A stretch of DNA of 10,906 nt, from contig PLNO01000079.1 of the NCBI GenBank assembly GCA_003141795.1, forward strand, positions 5,408-16,313, read 5' to 3'. Below the pieces are notes generated by a model. It saw only the letters and a program-made list of their open reading frames with translations, searched no databases and was not told the origin of the DNA. Shown in pieces: positions 5,465 to 10,906 of the stretch. The DNA comes from Spirochaetaceae bacterium (GTDB lineage Bacteria > Spirochaetota > Spirochaetia > SZUA-6 > Fen-1364). The translations under genes and the position numbers were made by a program. The first letter of the stretch is position 1. The number at the start of each line of letters is the position of its first letter.

Positions 5465-6650
5465 CGGCTGCTGCGAACCGCTCCCCGAGCTCTTCGCCCT
5501 TCTTCAGCAGATCCGCCGTCGGGCTCCCCTGGAACTCGAGGACGTCGGTGACCTGCCACTTCAGCGGCTCCACGAGCTTCTGGTAGGCAGCCATGCCTCC
5601 CTTGCTCCACCCGTAGCTGCCGAAGATCGCGGTCTTCTTGTTCACCACACGCTTCAGCGCCGCCATTTCCAGCGCCTGCGTGACGGGGGGGAAGAGCGTC
5701 CCCTCGTAGGTGGGCGCTCCGACCATCACGCCGCGATAGGTCCACAGCGAGGGCAGGATGTAGCTGGAATGGGTGCGGGCCGCATCGAAGACCTCCACGG
5801 GGACCCCTGAACGGGAAAGCCCCTGGGCAACGGCGTTCATCATCCTCTCCGTGTTCCCGTACATGGAGCCGTAGATCAGCGTGACGCCGATCTCTCCGCC
5901 TCCTTTGGCGAGCTCCGCCCACGTGCGGTACAGGTCCACGATCCGGCCCGGATCCCTGCGCCACACCAGCCCGTGGGAGGGGGCGATCACCTCGATGGGG
6001 ACCCCGTCCAGCTTGGCGATGGCGGCGAGGGTGGGGTTGCTGAACTTCGCGACGATGTTCACGTAGTAGCGCAGCGCCTCCCGCTCGTAGAAGACGAGAT
6101 CGGAGCACTGGTCGTCGAAGGTCGTGCCGGGAAGCGCCCCGTACCCGCCGAACGCGTCGCAGGAGAAGAGGATCTTGTCCGTAACGTCGTAGGTGACCAT
6201 GGTTTCAGGCCAGTGGACGAAAGGGGCATGCACGAACTTCAGGGTGTGACGGCCGAGGACGAGCTCCTCCCCGTCGGCGACGGTGCGGATGTTCTCCGTG
6301 ATACCGTAGAACGCACCGAGCATCTCCCGCGCCTTCGGTGTGCAAAGAAGCGTGCACTTGCGCTGCAGCCGCGACAACGCCCTGATGGCGCCGGTGTGGT
6401 CGGGCTCCATGTGGTTGATAACGATGTAGTCTATCTCGGACAGCGGCACGACCGAGTCGATGCGCTCGAAGTACTCGTCGGTCTTGAATCCCTTTGCAAG
6501 GTCGATGAGGACGTTCTTCTCGTCCCTGATGAGGTAGGAGTTGTAGGTCACCCCCGACTCCGCCACGGGCCAGATCCCCTCGAACAGATCGGTGGTCCTG
6601 TCGTTCAGCCCGATCCAGAAGACGTCTGGACGAATTTCTAGTGACGGCAT
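5451..6650 (-). CDS. Flavodiiron protein, FprA-type (O2/NO reductase)
   Basis: Cytoplasmic A-type flavodiiron protein that reduces O2 to water or NO to N2O, usually fed by rubredoxin; it protects anaerobes. The 399 residues are the expected length for a two-domain protein without fused rubredoxin. The metallo-beta-lactamase-like domain carries the diiron ligands H80, E82, D84 (motif HMEPDH), H146 (VHWPET), D165 (SCDAFG) and H226 (APSHG). The spacing is the same as in classical members. The flavodoxin domain starts near 254, with FMN loop YGSMYGNTE (260-268) and a later GSYGWSKGG (about 354-362). The ATG at 6650 has AAGGGAG about 8 nt upstream. It lies 23 nt after the peptide-binding protein gene, so it is probably the last gene of that operon. 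All ligands are present, so it should be active. Confidence 0.95.
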   Translation of the reverse strand: MPSLEIRPDVFWIGLNDRTTDLFEGIWPVAESGVTYNSYLIRDEKNVLIDLAKGFKTDEYFERIDSVVPLSEIDYIVINHMEPDHTGAIRALSRLQRKCTLLCTPKAREMLGAFYGITENIRTVADGEELVLGRHTLKFVHAPFVHWPETMVTYDVTDKILFSCDAFGGYGALPGTTFDDQCSDLVFYEREALRYYVNIVAKFSNPTLAAIAKLDGVPIEVIAPSHGLVWRRDPGRIVDLYRTWAELAKGGGEIGVTLIYGSMYGNTERMMNAVAQGLSRSGVPVEVFDAARTHSSYILPSLWTYRGVMVGAPTYEGTLFPPVTQALEMAALKRVVNKKTAIFGSYGWSKGGMAAYQKLVEPLKWQVTDVLEFQGSPTADLLKKGEELGERFAAAVKTP

Positions 6651-6673
6651 GTCATTCTCCCTTGCGCTTCTAC

Positions 6674-8278
6674 CTAGTCCGCCATCGCGATGCTGGGCGG
6701 TGTCGCGTGCGCCTTGAACGTGAGGAACTTGAAGGGGTGAACGTCCAGCGGATTGGAGTACCATCCGCCGACTGCTTCCGTGTTGATGAGGTTGATGGCC
6801 GGGTTGTGGTCCAGCGGGAGGATGGCGGCCTTGGTGAGGAGGATCTGCTCCGCGTCCCCGAGCCTGCGGTAGCGCTTGCGGTTGTCCATCATCCCGATGG
6901 CCTCGTTCACCGCCTTGTCGTAGTCCGCGTCGGAGAATCGGGCGTCGTTGAGGTTGCTGCCCGTCGTCCACAGCTGCAGGAACGTGAGCGGGTCAGCGTA
7001 GTCGCCGATCCACGTGGACACGCCGAGGGTGAAATCCCCCTTGCGCGTCTCAGCGAGGTAGTTGGCGGGGTCGACCTCCGTGACGGTGAGGGAAAGCCCG
7101 ATGAGGCTCTTCCACGCATCCGCCATCTTGCCCACGATGGTCTTCATCGACTCGTTGTCCCTGCTCAGCTTCACGACGAGCGTCGGCAATCCCTTGCCGC
7201 CGGGGAAGCCCGCATCGGCGAGGAGCTTCTTCCCCTCCGCCACGGACTGTTCGCTGATGCCCGTCACGTCGGGGTAGTAGGGGATCGAGGGGATGAGCTG
7301 GGAGCTCGGGTAGTAGAACTGGTCCTTGGTGCGGATCGTTTCCCACGGAACGAGGAGCGCCAGGCCGCGGCGCACCCTCCAGTCGCTCCACGGCGCCTTG
7401 TCGCTCACGAAGTACAGGTACGTGGTGCCGAACATCTGGTACATCTCCAGCCTGTCCCGCGCCTCGAGCTTGTTGCCCGCGATGAGCGACTGCGTGACCC
7501 AATGGATCCTGCCGGTGATGTAGCCATCGGTGGCCGCATTGGCATCGTCCATGAGACGGATGCGGATCCTGTCCATGCCCACGTTGTCCGCGTCCCAGTA
7601 GCGGGGGTTCTTGTTCAGGACGACCTCCGTGTCGCTGCGGCTGGCGAGCACGAAGGGACCATTGCCGATGACCGTTGACGCCCCGTCCCAGCCGGTCGAC
7701 TTCAAAAGCGAGGGGTGAAGCGGAAGGAAGGCGATGTGGGTGAGCACGGTGAGGAACTGCGCGGCGGGCCTTTCCAGATCCACCTGGAGCACGTCATCAC
7801 CGATGGCCTTGATCCCCACCTTGGACGGGTCTTTCTCCGCGCCCGTCCTGTAGGCATGGGCTCCCTTGATGAGGTCGAAGAGGAAGGAGTACTCCGCATT
7901 GTTCGCGGGGGAGATCATGCGCATCCACGTGTTCACGAAATCCTGCGCCCGCACCTTGTCGCCGTTGGAGTAGCGGGCGTCCGGGCGGAGCATGAACTTC
8001 CACGTCGTGCCGTCGTCGCTCGTGTCCCAGTTCATGGCAACTCCGGGCTGCGGCTCGAGGGTTCGGGGATTGGCGACCACGAGCCCCTCGTAGATCGCCG
8101 TATAGAACTGGGATTCGAATGAGGTGAAGGTATGCAGGGGATCGAGGCTGATGCCCTGCGGCGAATCCGCCATTACGAACTCGCGGACCCCCGCTTTCGG
8201 CGTTGCGTCGGCGGCAAATATCGCGGTAGAAGACATTACAGCCAGCGCAATCCCGAGAAAAAATGCTTTTTTCAGCAT
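6674..8278 (-). CDS. Periplasmic oligopeptide-binding protein (OppA-like, SBP family 5)
   Basis: Extracytoplasmic solute-binding protein of a peptide ABC importer, 534 residues. Residues 1-23 form a Sec signal peptide (MLKK, hydrophobic core, STAIFA-A); there is no lipobox cysteine, so it should be a soluble periplasmic protein and the cell a diderm. Family 5 hallmarks include NWDTSDDGTTWKFMLRPDA (83-101), WSNGD-like YSNGDKVRAQDFVNTWMR, IGNGPFVL (about 207-214) and NPRYWD (about 226-231). The C-terminal lobe includes DYADPLTFLQLW and the LPLDHNPAINLIN segment. No permease or ATPase gene accompanies it, so it either uses a distant transporter or acts as a sensor or chaperone. It follows the unknown exported protein by 22 nt. 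No clear Shine-Dalgarno sequence precedes the ATG at 8278. Ligand class beyond peptide is unknown. Confidence 0.92.
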   Translation of the reverse strand: MLKKAFFLGIALAVMSSTAIFAADATPKAGVREFVMADSPQGISLDPLHTFTSFESQFYTAIYEGLVVANPRTLEPQPGVAMNWDTSDDGTTWKFMLRPDARYSNGDKVRAQDFVNTWMRMISPANNAEYSFLFDLIKGAHAYRTGAEKDPSKVGIKAIGDDVLQVDLERPAAQFLTVLTHIAFLPLHPSLLKSTGWDGASTVIGNGPFVLASRSDTEVVLNKNPRYWDADNVGMDRIRIRLMDDANAATDGYITGRIHWVTQSLIAGNKLEARDRLEMYQMFGTTYLYFVSDKAPWSDWRVRRGLALLVPWETIRTKDQFYYPSSQLIPSIPYYPDVTGISEQSVAEGKKLLADAGFPGGKGLPTLVVKLSRDNESMKTIVGKMADAWKSLIGLSLTVTEVDPANYLAETRKGDFTLGVSTWIGDYADPLTFLQLWTTGSNLNDARFSDADYDKAVNEAIGMMDNRKRYRRLGDAEQILLTKAAILPLDHNPAINLINTEAVGGWYSNPLDVHPFKFLTFKAHATPPSIAMAD

Positions 8279-8300
8279 GAGATCAAGATAGTGTTTCGAC

Positions 8301-8966
8301 TCAGAAAATTCTATAGGGAACGAGCTCCCGGACGGCGATCTTCACCTTGACGGTGGCCGTATAGGTGCCCGAGTGAACGATGACCTGCGGATCGTCCCAG
8401 AGAACGACGTCCCCTTCGACCTGCCGCGGCTTGTTCACGTAGCGCACGTCGAGACTGCGCCGGATCGCGTCCCTGATCGCGGACTGCAGGGATGCGGTCT
8501 TGCCCGACGGTCCGAGCTGGAGCGCCGCCGTTCCCGTGCCCGTGGAGAGGGCCGCGGTGTTGCTCTCCCACGCCGCGCGCCTGCGCGATTCTTCGTCGTT
8601 CAGCGTATAGAGGATGCGCCCCCACAGGCGGGTGTCGGTCACCTCGGTCTCCGAAACGTGAAGCCGGGGGCTGCCCCAGGGGATCTCCGCCACCGGAGTC
8701 AGAGTGAAGCTCTCCTGCACCTTGCGCGCGAGGTCACCCGGGTAGTAGGTGAAGGTCCATCCGTACACCATGCCGGAGGTGAGCAGGCGCCCCTCGTCGA
8801 GCAGGTGCCTTCGCGCCACGTCCATGGGAAGCGGGTACTGCGCCGGATCGATCCTTACCAGCGGCTCGAGCTCGACCCAGGGGCGCACCGAGAGCTGGTC
8901 CGTGGAGTCCGCATGGACGCCGAGAGCTGCTGAAAAGAGAAGGATACCTGCAACCAGTTTGCGCAT
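8301..8966 (-). CDS. Exported protein of unknown function
   Basis: I do not recognise a named family. The 221 residues begin with a clear signal peptide (MRKLVAGILLFSAALGVHA, cleavage predicted near A19/D20), and no other membrane segment follows, so it should be periplasmic or outer-membrane associated. The mature part has tryptophan/tyrosine-rich regions (MVYGWTFTYYPGD at about 66-78 and IPWGSPRLHVSE at about 94-105), a basic/acidic helix DEESRRRAAW (about 124-133), a small Ser/Thr/Gly-rich linker (about 138-147) and a beta-rich C-terminus (VIVHSGTYTATVKVKIAVRE). The alternation of strands suggests a beta fold. It starts 13 nt after the rhomboid stop and ends 22 nt before the peptide-binding gene, all on one strand, so it is probably co-transcribed. 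There is no good Shine-Dalgarno sequence at the ATG; coupling to rhomboid translation is possible. Confidence 0.8.
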   Translation of the reverse strand: MRKLVAGILLFSAALGVHADSTDQLSVRPWVELEPLVRIDPAQYPLPMDVARRHLLDEGRLLTSGMVYGWTFTYYPGDLARKVQESFTLTPVAEIPWGSPRLHVSETEVTDTRLWGRILYTLNDEESRRRAAWESNTAALSTGTGTAALQLGPSGKTASLQSAIRDAIRRSLDVRYVNKPRQVEGDVVLWDDPQVIVHSGTYTATVKVKIAVRELVPYRIF

Positions 8967-8979
8967 TGCTTTTCGGGAG

Positions 8980-9618
8980 CTATCTCCTGCGGGAAAAGAG
9001 GGCAGCGGGATGCATGCCGAGGTGGACGACGAGGTACAGCCAGGCGAAGAGAAGACCCGCCAGGTGCGTGAGGTGAGCCACGCCGCTCTGGAAGCTCGCG
9101 AACTGGGAGACGATCTCGATGCCCGCGAAAACCGCTACCGCGACAGGCGCCCGCATGGGAATGATTCCGAAAACGAAGATCCGCGTATCGGGGAAGAAAG
9201 CGGCAAAGGCCAGGAGGAGGCCGTAGATGGCACCGCTTGCGCCCACGACGCTCACCATGCCCTGATTGGTGATCGTGTTGAAGAAAAGGGTGAAAAGCCC
9301 GGCCCCCAGGCCCGAGATGAAGTACAGGAGGAGGAACTCCGAGCTTCCCATGCGCTGCTCGAGCTGCATGCCGAAGAGGAACAAGGTGAGCATGTTGAAG
9401 AAGATGTGCCACCACCCGGCGTGCACGAACATGTACGTGAAGGGCTGCCACCACGCTCCGGCCTGCAGGACGAGCACGGGGGTCAGCCCGAGGTAGGCCT
9501 GGATCGTACGCTGCAACCCGACGAACCCCAGCAGGAAGACGAGAACGTTCACGACGATCAGGATGATCGTCGCGTTGTAGAAACGGTAGCGCAGCGGGCG
9601 CCGCAGGATGCTCGTCAT
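8980..9618 (-). CDS. Rhomboid-family intramembrane serine protease
   Basis: Polytopic inner-membrane protease that cleaves membrane-anchored substrates, 212 residues with about six membrane segments. The catalytic dyad is S128 in GASGAIYG and H185 in AHLTHLAG. The oxyanion region H71-IFF-N75 lies in the FVHAGWWHIFFNMLTLFLFG segment, equivalent to HxxxN of GlpG. The WQPFTYMF motif before it (57-64) is typical. All key residues are present, so activity is expected; the substrate is unknown. The ATG at 9618 is supported by a promoter whose predicted start coincides with it. The frame stays open far upstream, but that part overlaps rlmE and the enolase-like gene and does not look like protein. 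It appears to lead a four-gene operon with the exported protein, the OppA-like protein and the flavodiiron protein. Confidence 0.93.
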   Translation of the reverse strand: MTSILRRPLRYRFYNATIILIVVNVLVFLLGFVGLQRTIQAYLGLTPVLVLQAGAWWQPFTYMFVHAGWWHIFFNMLTLFLFGMQLEQRMGSSEFLLLYFISGLGAGLFTLFFNTITNQGMVSVVGASGAIYGLLLAFAAFFPDTRIFVFGIIPMRAPVAVAVFAGIEIVSQFASFQSGVAHLTHLAGLLFAWLYLVVHLGMHPAALFSRRR

Positions 9619-9624
9619 AAGCTC

Positions 9625-9654
9625 AAAGTACGCCGCGCCTTGGCCCTGAGTCAA
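9625..9654 (-). promoter_or_regulatory. Promoter of the rhomboid operon
   Basis: On the minus strand TTGACT (9654-9649), 18-nt spacer, TACTTT (9630-9625). The predicted start is at or next to 9618, the A of the rhomboid ATG, with no Shine-Dalgarno sequence, so a leaderless transcript is expected. Confidence 0.6.
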
Positions 9655-9672
9655 TGGCTCGGTCGCGGCAGC

Positions 9673-9694
9673 GGGTTCGACCCCTGGCGAACCC
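9673..9694. promoter_or_regulatory. Inverted repeat between divergent promoters
   Basis: GGGTTCG (9673-9679) and CGAACCC (9688-9694) form perfect 7-bp arms around an 8-nt centre. They lie between the two -35 boxes of the divergent rhomboid and rlmE promoters, where an operator or a structural element could act on both. GGTTCGA resembles a tRNA T-arm, but no other tRNA parts surround it. Confidence 0.35.
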
Positions 9695-9702
9695 CCGCGT
9701 CC

Positions 9703-9732
9703 TTGCCCACTCACCCCGTCCTCTGGTAGGGT
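9703..9732 (+). promoter_or_regulatory. Candidate promoter of rlmE
   Basis: TTGCCC (9703-9708), 18-nt spacer, TAGGGT (9727-9732). The start would fall near 9739, only 2-3 nt before the ATG at 9742. The -10 is a moderate match; no Shine-Dalgarno sequence precedes the gene. Confidence 0.4.
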
Positions 9733-9741
9733 TGCGGTGCG

Positions 9742-10347
9742 ATGAAGGGGAAGCCCGATTACTACTGGCGCAAATCCAAGGACGAAGGGTACCCCGCCCG
9801 CTCGGTATTCAAGCTGCAGGAGATCCAGGACAAATACCATCCCATTGCAAAGGGGAGCAGGGTGCTCGATCTGGGTGCCTCCCCCGGCAGCTGGAGCCTC
9901 TACCTCATCGATTTGATGGCGGGCGCAGGCAGCGTCACCGGCGTGGATCTCAATCTCCCCGACGAGAAACTGCTCTCCCGAAAGAACTACCGATTCTTCC
10001 AGGGCGATTTCACCGACTCCGGCATCCTGCGGCAGATCGGAGAGGCCGGCCCCTATGACGCGGTCGTGTCGGACGCAGCCCCCCAGACCTCGGGAAACAG
10101 GACCCGCGATACGGCCCGCTCCGCGGGATTGGTCCGCCAGGTGCTTTCCATCTGCGGCACATGCCTCACCCCGGGCGGATGTTGCATCATGAAGATATTC
10201 CAGGGGGGAGAGGAACGGGAAATTCTCAACGACATGCGGGGAAGCTTCGCATCCGCCCGGGCTTTCAAGCCGAAGGCGAGCAGATCCGATTCGATGGAGA
10301 CCTACTTCATCGGGATCGGCTTCAAACAGGCAGCCGGGCCCGGCTGA
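9742..10347 (+). CDS. rlmE: RlmE/FtsJ, 23S rRNA 2'-O-ribose (U2552) methyltransferase
   Basis: SAM-dependent enzyme that methylates the ribose of U2552 (E. coli numbering) in the 23S A-loop late in 50S assembly. The 201 residues are close to the E. coli 209. The opening DYYWRKSKDEGYPARSVFKL carries catalytic K24. SAM motif I is VLDLGASPGSWS (41-52). The remaining catalytic residues are D111 in SDAAP, K151 in MKIFQGG and E186 in SMETYFIG, completing the K-D-K-E tetrad. The start at 9742 gives the usual N-terminus, and the -10 box lies just upstream. It is divergent from rhomboid and its last 26 nt overlap the end of the convergent enolase-like gene. FtsH, often next to rlmE in proteobacteria, is not here. 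Confidence 0.95.
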   Translation: MKGKPDYYWRKSKDEGYPARSVFKLQEIQDKYHPIAKGSRVLDLGASPGSWSLYLIDLMAGAGSVTGVDLNLPDEKLLSRKNYRFFQGDFTDSGILRQIGEAGPYDAVVSDAAPQTSGNRTRDTARSAGLVRQVLSICGTCLTPGGCCIMKIFQGGEEREILNDMRGSFASARAFKPKASRSDSMETYFIGIGFKQAAGPG

Positions 10348-10906
10348 GCTCCGCCAGCCTTCCCTCGTCCACACGATACCCCATGCCCGGTCCCGTCGGG
10401 ATCCGGGCGGCCCCGCCGGGACCGAAGCCGAAACCGGGGACGGTGACGTTCTGCTCCAGGAGCAGGTCGTCGTACCCGCCCTCAAGGTAGGTGGGATTCG
10501 GCAGCAGCGCTGCGGCAATCCTCCCCAGAAGGGAGAGCACGCCCGTCTCCCCCACCATGCACCCCAGCTGATAGGACAGTCCACAGGCTTCGGCTTCCCG
10601 AGCCAGTGCGAGCAGGCGCGAGAGCCCTCCGTTCTTGGAGAGCCGCAGGTTGAGCATCTGTGCCACTCCGCTTTCAGCGAGAGAGCGCACATCGGCAGAG
10701 GTGAGCACACCCTCGTCGGCCATGAAAAGGAGCCCCTCCCGGGCAAGGCGGGAGCATGCCTCCGCAGCGCCCGGGGCGCCTACGGGGAGCGGCTGCTCGA
10801 TGACGCGCACACCGTGGCGCACGCATACGGCGACCTGCTCGTCGAGGGTGGCCGGCGTCCACGCGCCGTTGGCATCCACACGGATGTCGCAGGCGTCTCC
10901 GAGCCT
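10322..10906 (-). CDS. Enolase-superfamily enzyme, MLE/dipeptide-epimerase-like (5' end cut by window)
   Basis: The frame is open from the window edge to the TGA at 10324-10322, giving 194 residues, the C-terminal barrel half of a protein normally about 330-380 long. Enolase-superfamily metal ligands are seen in order: D in RVDANGAW (visible residue 11), E in VIEQP (37) and D in MADEG (64). The acid/base lysine is in LSKNGGL (91). The later segment YQLGCMVGETGVLSLLGRIA (102-121) and the glycine-rich tail (FGFGPGG, TGPGMGY) fit the muconate lactonising/dipeptide epimerase subgroup. The N-terminal capping domain and the second-strand KxK motif that would fix the reaction are outside the window. 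Epimerase, o-succinylbenzoate synthase or another racemase all remain possible. It converges on rlmE with a 26-nt overlap. Confidence 0.85.
   Translation of the reverse strand, partial: RLGDACDIRVDANGAWTPATLDEQVAVCVRHGVRVIEQPLPVGAPGAAEACSRLAREGLLFMADEGVLTSADVRSLAESGVAQMLNLRLSKNGGLSRLLALAREAEACGLSYQLGCMVGETGVLSLLGRIAAALLPNPTYLEGGYDDLLLEQNVTVPGFGFGPGGAARIPTGPGMGYRVDEGRLAELSRARLPV
10331..10346. repeat. Perfect 16-bp palindrome in a convergent gene overlap
   Basis: CAGCCGGGCCCGGCTG is its own reverse complement. It lies inside the 26-bp overlap of the rlmE and enolase-like genes and covers the first two bases of the rlmE stop codon. It might stall transcription from both sides, but no U-run follows. 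Confidence 0.5.

Noticed and set aside
6651..6971. Extended N-terminus of the flavodiiron protein
   Set aside because: It overlaps the OppA-like gene in another frame. The ATG at 6650 has a good ribosome binding site and gives the canonical length.
6641..7678. 345-codon plus-strand open frame opposite the OppA-like gene
   Set aside because: Antisense to a clear solute-binding protein, with biased Arg/Val/Glu composition and no domain.
8288..8293. Possible -10 (CACTAT on the minus strand) just before the OppA-like gene
   Set aside because: No acceptable -35 lies 16-18 nt upstream, and the gene follows its neighbour by only 22 nt, so an own promoter is not supported.
9671..9698. tRNA T-arm-like GGTTCGA
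   Set aside because: No acceptor stem, anticodon arm or D-arm can be built around it within the 123-bp spacer. It is better read as an inverted repeat between promoters.
9619..10746. Long N-terminal extension of the rhomboid frame
   Set aside because: The frame is open but crosses rlmE and the enolase-like gene antisense. A promoter directly before the ATG at 9618 and the normal rhomboid length support the short form.

Overview
GC-rich bacterial chromosomal DNA carrying ordinary housekeeping genes, tightly packed. There are no rRNA or tRNA genes, insertion sequences, phage genes or CRISPR arrays. Thirteen protein genes are supported; two of them (hisA and an enolase-superfamily gene) run off the window ends. 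The lineage cannot be fixed from the sequence. CarD beside ispD and ispF is an arrangement I associate with actinobacteria, spirochaetes and some deltaproteobacteria. The signal-peptide-bearing OppA-type protein without a lipobox and the PTS-Ntr-like EIIA point to a diderm. A GC-rich spirochaete or deltaproteobacterium-like organism is a guess, not a result.

Layout. (1) 1-1102, minus: an EIIA(Ntr/Fru)-like phosphocarrier followed 5 nt later by hisA. (2) 1103-1420: an intergenic region with a strong minus-strand promoter for EIIA, two 28-bp direct repeats, a set of short hairpins with NGGA/TCCN tetraloops, and the promoter of an HU gene. (3) 1421-1780, plus: an HU-family protein with a Lys/Ala-rich N-terminal extension. 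(4) 4626 to 1904, minus: carD-ispD-ispF-nth-mutT, in which every junction overlaps (ATGA, 10 nt, ATGA, GTGA), so transcription and translation are probably coupled. The operon joins an RNA polymerase-binding regulator, two consecutive MEP isoprenoid enzymes and two DNA/nucleotide damage enzymes. (5) 4736-5464, plus: a TVP38/DedA-like membrane protein, divergent from carD. (6) 9618 to 5451, minus: rhomboid protease, unknown exported protein, periplasmic peptide-binding protein and flavodiiron protein, with 13-23 nt gaps. (7) 9742-10347, plus: rlmE, divergent from rhomboid. (8) 10906 to 10322, minus: an enolase-superfamily enzyme convergent with and overlapping rlmE.

The clearest unifying pattern is promoter placement. 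The lead genes carD, rhomboid, rlmE and the TVP38-like gene each have a -10 box only 6-9 nt before the chosen ATG and no Shine-Dalgarno sequence, which predicts leaderless mRNAs. Several other genes (nth, mutT, fprA, HU) have recognisable purine-rich ribosome binding sites. No wholly novel system is evident. The least explained parts are the hairpin/repeat array at 1163-1338, one hairpin of which matches the CsrA/RsmA RNA-binding consensus on the minus strand, and the unknown exported protein in the rhomboid operon.
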